A DNA stretch of 64,000 nucleotides from Leucobacter viscericola (GTDB lineage Bacteria; Actinomycetota; Actinomycetes; Actinomycetales; Microbacteriaceae): assembly GCF_011299575.1 (NCBI RefSeq), contig NZ_CP049863.1:1426001-1490000 (forward strand). Reading direction: 5' to 3'. The position numbers were made by a program, and so were the translations under genes. Shown piece by piece: positions 17,931 to 25,871 of the stretch. The notes beneath the pieces are model-generated. The model did not search any database. It was not told where the DNA came from and worked only from the letters and a program-made list of their open reading frames with translations. Numbering within the stretch: position 1 is the stretch's first letter; every line of letters begins with the position of its first letter.

Positions 17931-18474
17931 TCACCCGGGCCATTGTCCACGTGTGACCGTCGCGAAGGTATTCGATCCTCGTGTGGTTTCGGTCGAGTCG
18001 CGCCTGCATAAATTCGAACTCGTCGGGCCAGAGCGCGTAGCGCTGCCAGTCGGGGTTTGGTGCTCCCTCGTAGCTCGGTCGCTCAGCCCAATCGGCCTGC
18101 GACACCTCGTCGCTCAGCGCGACGGCGTCGCCGGTGACCCGAACCTGGCGGCCCGACTCCCGCCAAAAGAACACAAACGAGATCCGTGGGTTATGCGCGA
18201 TCTCCACGCCCTTGCGCGAGCTGCGATGCGTCGAGAAGTGGTAGCCCTCGGCATCGATGTCTTTCAGAATTAGCGTGCGTCCGACCGGGGTTCCGTCGGG
18301 CCGAGTGGTGAGCATTGTCATCGCGTGCGGCTGTCTAGCCCCACTCTCGATTGCCGCATTCAGCCACTCGAGGAACAGCTCGTCTGGAGAAGCAGGCAGA
18401 TCCTCTTCGCGAAGCACCGGCAGTGGTTCTGGAAACGCAGGAAGCTGGCGAAGGCGTGATTCGAGTTCACTCAT
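17914..18474 (-). CDS. Pyridoxamine 5'-phosphate oxidase-like flavoprotein (PdxH family)
   Basis: 186 residues from the ATG at 18474 (the frame allows 18528). PdxH oxidises pyridoxamine- or pyridoxine-phosphate to pyridoxal-phosphate with FMN and O2. The diagnostic 'GRTLILKDIDAEGYHFSTHRSSRKG' region, with the FMN-binding R-x-x-L-K and S-R-K-G, is present, followed by 'FFWRESGRQVRVTGDA'. The C-terminus reads 'WTMARVTTPAG' where canonical PdxH ends with R-L-x-P, so substrate handling may differ. The gene is slightly shorter than typical PdxH (about 210). It overlaps the end of the preceding, opposite gene by 17 bp. Confidence 0.8.
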   Translation of the reverse strand: MSELESRLRQLPAFPEPLPVLREEDLPASPDELFLEWLNAAIESGARQPHAMTMLTTRPDGTPVGRTLILKDIDAEGYHFSTHRSSRKGVEIAHNPRISFVFFWRESGRQVRVTGDAVALSDEVSQADWAERPSYEGAPNPDWQRYALWPDEFEFMQARLDRNHTRIEYLRDGHTWTMARVTTPAG

Positions 18475-18537
18475 GGTGCCCAGCATACGAGCAAAGCCGA
18501 GGCTTTCGCATGGCAGCCGGACTGACATGGGATCCGC

Positions 18538-18657
18538 TCAGCGTGTGCTTTTGTGGTTTCTCAGAGCGGCCATGGCAGCGCGAAATCGGCCCGTTTCGCC
18601 AGTTCGCAGACGCTCCACAAGATCAATGTCGGTGAGTGGCTCCGGTGCGTTGCTCAT
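18538..18657 (-). CDS. Possible 39-residue protein
   Basis: An ATG-initiated frame lies between the lectin gene and the PdxH-like gene on the same strand. The product begins 'MSNAPEPLTDIDLVERL' and ends 'ALRNHKSTR'; codons look like those of neighbouring genes. The ribosome site is poor. It may be a real small protein or chance; nothing else is visible in this gap. Confidence 0.2.
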   Translation of the reverse strand: MSNAPEPLTDIDLVERLRTGETGRFRAAMAALRNHKSTR

Positions 18658-18670
18658 GAGAGCAATAATG

Positions 18671-19987
18671 TTAGCTCCACCCGGTTCCGCACGTTACTTT
18701 TTTGGTGGCGCTGTCGGTGAAAAGTGTCATTCCCGAATAGATGATCGACCCGCGTTCGTCGGTCACTCGTGCCTCGTATGTTTGGGTGGCAGTAGTGGGA
18801 AACGTTACGTTGAATGAGGTCACGGTGGTAGCGATGGATCCGATTGTGGTCCAGGGCCCATCCTCTGCGCGGTACTGAAGGCTGTAGGTTCGGGGTGTCG
18901 TGGTTACGCCGAGTCGAACCGTGAGAACGGCGCCACTCGCGCTGCAACCGAATGTGTCACGCGGGAGCGATTGCGTCTGATACGACGTGCCCGAGCAGGT
19001 GGCCACGCTGGCCTGAGCGTTTGCACCCGACCCGCTAAAGCAGAGTCCATTTTTTGCAGAGACGATCATGTAGGTCGTGGCCGAGATGCGGTCAACGCGC
19101 CACTGCTGGTCCGCTGCATCGATGTTGGGGGTTGCCAAGACTGTCTTGTTAGAAGCATTGATTGCAACGTTCAAAAGACCGGAGCTTTTCGGCCGTATGG
19201 TCACCAACTCGGTATCTGGAATCGGAACGATCTCGAAGCGCTGAGCCCCGGAGTTGTTGCAAGTGTATGACTGAACCGTGGTGCCCGCTGCGACTCCCGA
19301 TGCGTTCACATCGAGGCATCGGCCATCACCGGACTTAATCGCGAACCAGTTTGCCGCTGCCCCGTCCACAAGATAGCCGGTAGCCACAGGGTAAATCAGC
19401 TTTGTAGCTTGGGTGACAGTCGTTGCAGCGGCGGTTACCGTCCAGTTGCCCGCGGTGAGTGATGCGGCGATTTTTGGGCTCACGCTCTGGCTGCCAGTTG
19501 CACTCGTAACCGCATTTCGGTCGGCAATCGTCGTGCGCACGCAGACGGTGATTGTCGCAGCCGGGTCGAGCTGAATCGGCTCGAGCGCCGGGAAGTTCGC
19601 CCAGGTCCCCATCACAGCGGTCTCGGGTGCGTCTGTCGCCGTGGTGCAGGCGGCGGTGTTGGCAACGGGCCATGCCTGCACGGACATCGCCTCGGCCAAC
19701 GTACCGGTTGCAGTGACCACAGCACCAGCGACTCCGGCGGCGCCTCCGGTGTTCTTTATGGTGAAGCTGCCCGTGCTTGAGAGCGCGCTGTTCAGATAGG
19801 TCGCGGTGAGCCCGGTGAATCCGGACTGTGTAACCTCCACTTTCGGGACATTCACTGTGCCAGTCGCCGTGGAGGAAGCTTCCCACAATGCGACTGCGGG
19901 AAGAGCCCCCAGGCTCACGAGGAACGTCGTCACCGCGATGGTGGTAGCACTGAGCCTTGTGCGACGCGAGAAAGTGGGGATCTTCAA
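18671..19987 (-). CDS. Secreted protein with ricin-type beta-trefoil lectin domain
   Basis: 438 residues. TTG start preceded by CAGGAG at seven bases. Signal peptide with a long hydrophobic core and cleavage near 'AVALWEA' (residues 31-37). Residues about 45-185 form a beta-rich, Ser/Thr-rich domain; residues about 205-345 are a ricin-type trefoil with 'DGRCLDVNASGVAAGTTVQSYTC', 'AQRFEI' and 'DQQWRV' (the QxW signature). The last 90 residues are another beta domain. No sortase motif and no SLH-like repeat, so it is probably released or loosely bound. Likely binds a carbohydrate. It is divergent from a sigma-factor gene 280 bp away. Confidence 0.8.
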   Translation of the reverse strand: MKIPTFSRRTRLSATTIAVTTFLVSLGALPAVALWEASSTATGTVNVPKVEVTQSGFTGLTATYLNSALSSTGSFTIKNTGGAAGVAGAVVTATGTLAEAMSVQAWPVANTAACTTATDAPETAVMGTWANFPALEPIQLDPAATITVCVRTTIADRNAVTSATGSQSVSPKIAASLTAGNWTVTAAATTVTQATKLIYPVATGYLVDGAAANWFAIKSGDGRCLDVNASGVAAGTTVQSYTCNNSGAQRFEIVPIPDTELVTIRPKSSGLLNVAINASNKTVLATPNIDAADQQWRVDRISATTYMIVSAKNGLCFSGSGANAQASVATCSGTSYQTQSLPRDTFGCSASGAVLTVRLGVTTTPRTYSLQYRAEDGPWTTIGSIATTVTSFNVTFPTTATQTYEARVTDERGSIIYSGMTLFTDSATKKVTCGTGWS

Positions 19988-20266
19988 GTTGACGCTCCTG
20001 TCTTGTGAATGGTGTCACTAAGGAGACGCAGACGACCCGACCTCATAACGGTCTGCTGCACATTTATTTTGGGTGGATAGAAATCTGAGAGCTGTAGAGC
20101 CGATCAGCTTTCACAATCGCGACAGCGATTACACTTGGCTGACGTTTGACACGTGAATCGGCCGAACAGTTGCCGAGCGCTTCGATGGATCCGCAGTTCA
20201 GAAGGTTGTATTGCAATTTGTTTATGCAATCGTGAACGCGGGTCGGTTCTCGTGGCAATACTCAGT

Positions 20267-20908
20267 ATGGGCAACATGAAAAATAGTGAAGATTCTTGCT
20301 GCGATGCCGAGATCGTGGCACGCTCTCGCGACAGACCTGGGGAATTTGGCAAACTATACGATCGTCATGCCCGCGCCGTGTTTCGTTACATTGCGTCACG
20401 TCTCGGCGCAGAACAAGCTGACGACCTCACGGGCGAAACGTTCCTTGTCGCGTTCGAACGACGAGAGCGATACGACGCTACGTTTCACAGCGCGCTACCG
20501 TGGCTACTTGGAATCGCGACCCGCTTGATCCGGCGGCGCAGGCGTGACGAGGTTGCATTGTGGCGGTTAACCGCCGCCTCGCAGGGTCTTGGCGGAGAAG
20601 GAACGGTGCACGCCATACATGACCCATTTCTTGATACCGAGGATCGTATCGACGCGGGTCTTGCGGTGAGTTCGATTGCGGGCGTCATCGCTAAGCTTCC
20701 GAAACGGGACCGTGACGTGCTCACGCTCGCGGCTTGGTCTGAGCTCGATTCTGCGGGTATCGCCGAAGCGCTCAAGATACCTGTAGGCACCGTGCGGTCC
20801 CGCCTGCATCGCGCTCGAAAAATCATACGCACTCATCTTGATGTTGATCACACCCCCAGCGTTGAGGGCTGTGCCAATGAAACGGAGAAACACTATGCAA
20901 CAGCCTAG
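20267..20908 (+). CDS. ECF-type RNA polymerase sigma factor
   Basis: About 213 residues from the ATG at 20267 (or 20276); no good ribosome site precedes either, and the frame is open to 20153, so the start is uncertain. Sigma region 2 is 'GKLYDRHARAVFRYIASRLGAEQADDLTGETFLVAFERR' in outline, and region 4 is 'AKLPKRDRDVLTLAAWSELDSAGIAEALKIPVGTVRSRLHRARKII'. The stop overlaps the start of the next gene, which encodes a membrane protein of a family commonly paired with such sigma factors. The pair likely responds to an envelope signal. Confidence 0.85.
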   Translation: MGNMKNSEDSCCDAEIVARSRDRPGEFGKLYDRHARAVFRYIASRLGAEQADDLTGETFLVAFERRERYDATFHSALPWLLGIATRLIRRRRRDEVALWRLTAASQGLGGEGTVHAIHDPFLDTEDRIDAGLAVSSIAGVIAKLPKRDRDVLTLAAWSELDSAGIAEALKIPVGTVRSRLHRARKIIRTHLDVDHTPSVEGCANETEKHYATA

Positions 20909-22055
20909 GGATAGCGAGTTGGAGGCACTGCGTCGGCTTCGTGGTGAAGAAAACACGATGAGCGACGAAAGTTTTTTGGTCGGTCGGGCGAAACTTGAGC
21001 GCGCTATTGAAGCATCGCGCGCGGAGGGCTCAGCTTCTGCCACCCATACCCCGAATCGTTTTGGCAGAAGTACCAGTGCAAGGCGGACCCGTGGACTTGC
21101 TATCGCGGGAATCACGATGGCAGCGGCCGTTGCTGTCGCGGTTTCGGTATTCTCACCTAGTCCACCTGCCACAGAAACACCTGCCTCGGCAACGGAAGTA
21201 CTTCTCAAGGCCGCAAACAGCGTGAAAGTGAACGATCCGAAAATGCAACCTGGGCAATACCTCAGGTTGGTTGAATCCGGTGAATGGGACCAGACAAATT
21301 TTCCTGATTCCGCGTACTTCGATGAAAGCCTAACCTTCGAAGAACAGGTGGCTTCTCAGGGGGGCGTGCGATTCCGTGAAGCGTCAACAAACGTGACCTA
21401 TATTCCTAGCGACCGGAATGGCGACTGGGTGCAGCGCTTCGGAAAGTCGCGATTTATTGAGATGATTCAGCCTCTAAACGATCCACAGGCAGAAGAGTTC
21501 GCGAGAAATTCCTCGGAAGAGTACGCTGCGCTAACGGATTTTCCAGAGGATCAGATCTTGCCAGGAGGCCTCCACTATGAGGTGTCGGAAGAGACCGGAG
21601 AGCCGACGGGAACCCTCGCATTCGAAGGCAACCCCTCGTACAACAATGCTCCCCACGAACCGGCTGCACTGCGCGAATATATTTTGAACGGTTATAGGCA
21701 GACGGGTGAAGAGGATCCTGGTGAGAATCGCATCATCGAATGGCTCACTCCTGTATTGAGCGACCTCGCGTACCCCGCCGGATTGCGATCAGCAAGTCTT
21801 GAACTACTAGCTGAGCTGGAGGGCGTGGAACTGGGTACTGACCCCATAGCGCCAAAAGACACGAGCCGAGTTGCGGTGAGGTTGCCCTCAGGGGAGCCCT
21901 CGTCGGCAGGAGGTCAATATCTTGTGTTTGATAAGGACACCGGCATGTTTATTGGCGCACGAACCATGGAAGCGAACAAAACGGTTGGATACGTTTCAAC
22001 GTTTACGTCGACGGTGGTGGACGGTATCCCCCCACGCGACGAAGAAACCTGGTGA
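20895..22055 (+). CDS. CU044_5270-family membrane protein, probable partner of the sigma factor
   Basis: 386 residues from the ATG at 20895, which has GGAG seven bases before it and overlaps the sigma gene by 14 nt. Residues about 1-75 are cytoplasmic and charged, residues about 76-100 are one transmembrane helix ('GLAIAGITMAAAVAVAVSVF'), and the rest is outside the cell. This layout, and the position directly behind a sigma factor, match actinobacterial CU044_5270-family proteins. A role as anti-sigma factor or signal sensor is inferred from position. A perfect 18-bp-stem hairpin begins 22 bases after the stop. Confidence 0.75.
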   Translation: MQQPRDSELEALRRLRGEENTMSDESFLVGRAKLERAIEASRAEGSASATHTPNRFGRSTSARRTRGLAIAGITMAAAVAVAVSVFSPSPPATETPASATEVLLKAANSVKVNDPKMQPGQYLRLVESGEWDQTNFPDSAYFDESLTFEEQVASQGGVRFREASTNVTYIPSDRNGDWVQRFGKSRFIEMIQPLNDPQAEEFARNSSEEYAALTDFPEDQILPGGLHYEVSEETGEPTGTLAFEGNPSYNNAPHEPAALREYILNGYRQTGEEDPGENRIIEWLTPVLSDLAYPAGLRSASLELLAELEGVELGTDPIAPKDTSRVAVRLPSGEPSSAGGQYLVFDKDTGMFIGARTMEANKTVGYVSTFTSTVVDGIPPRDEETW

Positions 22056-22076
22056 GACGCTTAATGTTTGTTTGAA

Positions 22077-22126
22077 TACCTGGTATTGCCATGAACACCG
22101 GAAGGCGCTCATGGCAATACCAGGTA
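22077..22126 (+). promoter_or_regulatory. Perfect 18-bp inverted repeat enclosing a ribosome site and start codon
   Basis: Arms 22077-22094 and 22109-22126 pair without mismatch around a 14-base loop. The loop holds GGAAGG, the likely ribosome site, and the ATG at 22111 of the FemAB-type gene lies inside the right arm. It may terminate the sigma/CU044 transcript, or control translation of the next gene, or both. There is no T run after it. Confidence 0.7.
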
Positions 22127-23278
22127 TGAACTATCTGGAACCCTCGAGAGAATCCGTCCAGCCTGAACCTGTGCTTGATCAGCAAAGCAGCAACCGACCT
22201 GCCAGCACCTTAACGGTGAACGACACAGACGCCCCACTTCGTTTCGCTAACGAGGCCGAGTTGCTCAGGTGGAACGGTTCTATCGAAGCGTTGCACAGTG
22301 GCGGGGAGGTATGGCAAAGCCGGGAATACGCCTCCACCAAGCGATTTCAACGCTATGTTGACCGCTATGTGGTGGGCGATTCGTTTCCAGCGACGCTCGT
22401 GCTGGAGAGAAACGTACCTTTCCTCGGAAGATGGTGGTACGTACCTGGCGGACCCGATGCCACAGACACTGATTCGATGCTCGAGGCTGCAGGACGCCTT
22501 GCAAAGTTCGCTCGGACGCAGGGGGTGTTTTTACTGAATATTGAACCAAGGCTCTCTGAAAGACAAGGCCTCAATTCTTCGGTTATCGCAGCGAGGGTTT
22601 GTGCGCGCCGCGCGCATCTTGCCGAATGAATCAACGATTCTGCTAAACATCTCCGGTGACGAGTCGGATGTCATAGGCCGTTTCTCCGGTAGCACCCGCA
22701 CAAAGATTCGCAAGGCAGACAGGTCAGGTTTTACGGCCAGGCGCGTAGAAGCGACCGAAGCGAACTGTCGGATTATGTACAGCCTTCTCCGTGAGACCAG
22801 TGAAGGCCGATTTCAGCTGCGTCCCTACGAGTATTATCGGGGCTTCTGGCAGACGTTTGAGAAGACTGGCCGTGGCCAGCTTGTGCTTGGATATGCCGAC
22901 AGTGAGCCCATCGCGGGTATGTTCGGCACCGTGTTCGGTCATACGAGTGGTTACAAGGACGGCGCGTCAACTCGTCGGTTACGGCTGCCCGTCGGAGCAA
23001 TGTACCGCATGCAATGGGAATTAATTCTGTGGGCCCGCGAACACGGGGCCACCGTGCACGATCTCATTGGGACCCCGCCGAGCGATCGTCTTGACGATGT
23101 GACGCATCCGCTTTACGGAGTTGGTCAGTACAAGCTGCGACTCTCGAAAGCCGTTACCGATTACGTGGGAGTCTGGGACCTAGCGTTACGCGCGGGGCCA
23201 GCGAGAGTCTGGTATCGGTGGGGCGAGCCAGTGGCAAGACGCTTGTCGCTGAAATTCCACAAGGATCCCTATTACTAG
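22111..23278 (+). pseudogene. FemAB-type peptidoglycan bridge aminoacyltransferase, frameshifted
   Basis: Two overlapping frames encode the two halves of one FemA/FemB/FemX-type protein, which adds amino acids to the lipid II stem peptide. The first frame (22111 to about 22566) has 'RFANEAELLRWN', 'WQSREYASTKRF' and 'FLGRWWYVPGGP'; the second (about 22567-23278) has 'FSGSTRTKIRKADRSG', 'GYKDGASTR' and 'MQWELILWAREHGA'. Reading GAAAGAC at 22564-22570 with one A fewer joins them as '...IEPRLSEDKASILRLSQRGF', an unbroken protein of about 388 residues. So there is a one-base insertion, real or a sequencing error. The ATG lies within a perfect hairpin. The ancestral function is clear; current function is doubtful. 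Confidence 0.8.
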
Positions 23279-23300
23279 GAGAGCGCAATGGAAAAAACTG

Positions 23301-23350
23301 CCAGCGAGTCTTGCTCATTTCACCACAGTGCGATGAGCAAGACTCGCTGG
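23301..23350. terminator. Bidirectional long-stem hairpin between convergent genes
   Basis: A perfect 18-bp stem (23301-23318 with 23333-23350) with a 14-base loop, located between the ends of the FemAB-type gene and the LRR protein gene. No T run on either side. A second dyad of ten bp arms (23376-23396) covers the stop codon of the LRR gene. Confidence 0.8.
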
Positions 23351-23386
23351 GTCACAGTCTGCGGAACAGACCATCCACTAGCTGAG

Positions 23387-25741
23387 TCAGCTAGTGAGTC
23401 GACGTCTTGCAGTACGGTTCGCTGAGATCAGACCAATTCCTACCAGCAACGACGCGCCTGCTGCCCACCAGAGCATCGGAGCATCCGTGCCACCGGTAAC
23501 AGCCAGGTGGGCGTTTGTACCCGGTTCTGCAGTGACTGGAGGCCCGGAATTTGGGGTCTCAACGGGTGGTGTCGGCTTGGGCTTCTCCGGCGGAACAGCG
23601 ACTTTCTCCCATCCAGCGAAGACCGTGGTGTCCGCGGTAATGGCCTTCGAGAAATCGAAGGCTGCGCCGCTGGAGTCTTTCCAACCAGTGAAGGTGTAAC
23701 CGCTCCGGGTTGGCAGTACCTTTGGTTGGGTGGGCTTGAGTCCATTGGCTACGGTTTCCGCAGGGAAGGATCCAGCACCACCGGCAAGATCATACGAAAC
23801 AGTGTGCTTCACCACCGGGACATCTTCCTTGGTCCAGCTGGCAACAACCGTGGTATCCGCAGTAATGGCGGCCGAGAAATCAAACGCACTACCACTGGTA
23901 TCTTTCCACCCGGCGAACGTATACCCATCACGCGTCGGCACCGCCGTGGGCGCGGTAACGGTTGTACCATCGGCAACGGTTTCCGCAGGGAAGGATCCGG
24001 CACCACCGGCAAGATCATACGTAACGGTGTGCTCAACTACCGGAACGACATCCATAGTCCAGCTGGCAACAACCGTGGTATCCGCAGTAATGGCGGCCGA
24101 GAAATCAAACGCAGTACCACTGGTGTCTTTCCACCCGGCAAACGTATACCCATCACGCGTCGGCACCGTAGCGGGTGCGGTGACGGTTGCACCATCAGCA
24201 ACGGTTTCCGCAGGGAAGGATCCAGCACCACCGGCAAGATCATACGTAACAGTGTGCTCAACTACCGGAACAACATCCTCGGTCCAGCTGGCAACAACCG
24301 TGGTATCCGCAGTAATGGCCGCCGAGAAATCAAACGCACTACCACTGGTATCTTTCCACCCGGCAAACGTATACCCATCACGGGTCGGCACCGCCGTGGG
24401 CGCTGTAACAGTTGCACCATCAGCAACGGTTTCCGCAGGGAAGGATCCAGCACCACCGGCAAGATCATACGTAACGGTGTGCTCAACCACTGTCGGAACC
24501 TGCTTGACCAGCGTCAGGTCCATCCAACCCCAAACGAGTTGTGTGCTGTTCCAAGCGTTGAGTCGGTGCTCATAGCGAATACTTGTGAGTCCGTCGATGT
24601 CGGCAGTATTCCAAGTAATCGTCGCAATCTGAGTGGAGGGGTCCCAGCTCACGACTCCGTTGTAAGGCACCTTTGCGACCGCGGAGTTCGATACGGTGTT
24701 GCTTGCAACGGGCGACCGATCCGGTACTCCAGCGTTTGCGGGAGACTTATAGGGGTGAGTGTAGGTGACCGTCGCCGCTGAAGGGTCGTAGGTAAGGGTC
24801 TCTTTGCCGTTAACGCGACTCGCGTACAGAGTGTGCTTGTTGTAGTTCAGTTCACTAAAGTCGGTGACCTGCGTTCCTTCGCCAACTGACACCGCGGTCA
24901 CATTGGGGAGTGCGCTGATTCCCGCAATGCTGCGCAACCCACTGTTACCGTCAAGGGAGATACCCGTGAGACCATGCAGTGCAAGCAGTGGTTGGATCGA
25001 TGTGACGCGGTTCGCGTACTCCCCACTTCCACAGTCATGAGCGTCCTCATCATCTCGACAGGTGGAGAGATTGAAAGCTGTCACGCCAGTCGCTGCTGAC
25101 ATCTGGCTCAGCGCTTGGTCCGTCACGTTTGCTGATCGCGCTTCGAGGGTGCGCAGGTTTGACAGTGTCGCGAAGCTTGAAAAACCGGTGCTGAGCGGGT
25201 TGTAGCCAATCGCAAGATCGCTGAGGCCGCTTCCGCTCAACCCTGCAACGTCGGTGATTGAGTTCATCATTACGACAAGGCTGTTCAGCGTCGGAAAATT
25301 CTGAACCCCGTCCAGGTTCGTGAGGTTGTTGCCGCGCACGTCGATGGATTTCAGGCCTGTGAGGGGCGCGAGCTCATTGAGCGAAGCGAGATCCCCGAAC
25401 CGCATCTCAAAAGACTGGATACTCGCAAGCTGAGCTGGCGTCACGGTATCGGTGCGAGCCTTACCGAGCGCTGCCGCCACTTGGCCGGCCACACTGACTC
25501 GAGGGAAGAGGTCGTTGATCGTTGGATCGGCCGCCATTGCCGCGGAAGAGCCGACGGTAATACCGGAGAACACGATACCCACAGCGACGAAAGCCGCGGC
25601 GAACTTCTTGATAGAAAAACGTTTGTGTTTTGAAACTGTAGTTGAAATGTTAGGTTCCCCCAATGCTGATCTGACGTGCAACTTCCCAGAACCGGGCACG
25701 TCCTTGCCTAGAATTTTTCTCATTTTCGTTTCGTAATCCAT
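23387..25741 (-). CDS. Sortase-anchored internalin-like protein: leucine-rich repeats plus InlB B-repeats
   Basis: 784 residues from 25741. The first ATGs (25741, 25723) lack a ribosome site; a GGGGGA before an in-frame ATT further in suggests the true start may be about 30 codons later. Signal helix 'FAAAFVAVGIVFSGITVGSSAAMA'. Residues about 95-285 are leucine-rich repeats ('LTGLKSIDVRGNNLTNLDGVQNF'). A beta domain follows, then four Flg_new/InlB B-repeats of 75 residues ('HTVTYDLAGGAGSF... GYTFAGWKD'). The C-terminus has LAVTG at about 746, a helix and 'RTARRR', a sortase signal. Likely a wall-anchored adhesin. It sits 130 bp downstream of the sigma/anti-sigma fusion gene, which may control it. 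Confidence 0.85.
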   Translation of the reverse strand: MDYETKMRKILGKDVPGSGKLHVRSALGEPNISTTVSKHKRFSIKKFAAAFVAVGIVFSGITVGSSAAMAADPTINDLFPRVSVAGQVAAALGKARTDTVTPAQLASIQSFEMRFGDLASLNELAPLTGLKSIDVRGNNLTNLDGVQNFPTLNSLVVMMNSITDVAGLSGSGLSDLAIGYNPLSTGFSSFATLSNLRTLEARSANVTDQALSQMSAATGVTAFNLSTCRDDEDAHDCGSGEYANRVTSIQPLLALHGLTGISLDGNSGLRSIAGISALPNVTAVSVGEGTQVTDFSELNYNKHTLYASRVNGKETLTYDPSAATVTYTHPYKSPANAGVPDRSPVASNTVSNSAVAKVPYNGVVSWDPSTQIATITWNTADIDGLTSIRYEHRLNAWNSTQLVWGWMDLTLVKQVPTVVEHTVTYDLAGGAGSFPAETVADGATVTAPTAVPTRDGYTFAGWKDTSGSAFDFSAAITADTTVVASWTEDVVPVVEHTVTYDLAGGAGSFPAETVADGATVTAPATVPTRDGYTFAGWKDTSGTAFDFSAAITADTTVVASWTMDVVPVVEHTVTYDLAGGAGSFPAETVADGTTVTAPTAVPTRDGYTFAGWKDTSGSAFDFSAAITADTTVVASWTKEDVPVVKHTVSYDLAGGAGSFPAETVANGLKPTQPKVLPTRSGYTFTGWKDSSGAAFDFSKAITADTTVFAGWEKVAVPPEKPKPTPPVETPNSGPPVTAEPGTNAHLAVTGGTDAPMLWWAAGASLLVGIGLISANRTARRRLTS
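23812..24486 (-). repeat. Three near-identical 225-bp tandem repeats
   Basis: Units at 23812-24036, 24037-24261 and 24262-24486 encode the InlB-type B-repeats of the LRR protein and differ at few positions; a more diverged fourth copy lies to the left. Such near identity at DNA level implies recent duplication or gene conversion and predicts length variation. Confidence 0.85.
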
Positions 25742-25871
25742 TTCTTATAAGCAGCGCCGCCGCTCATTACGAGGAATTTGTCGGACGCAACAGCGCCCTC
25801 CATAAAACAAGACACGCGAGTCCAAAGAATCTGTCGCGGGCCAACGCTCCTGGCAACTGATGCGGCGAGGT

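Noticed and set aside
23507..24781. Long rightward open frames (also 23730-24575) through the LRR protein gene
   Set aside because: They lie antisense to the 225-bp repeats; the repeating composition keeps stops out. No ribosome site and no recognisable protein.
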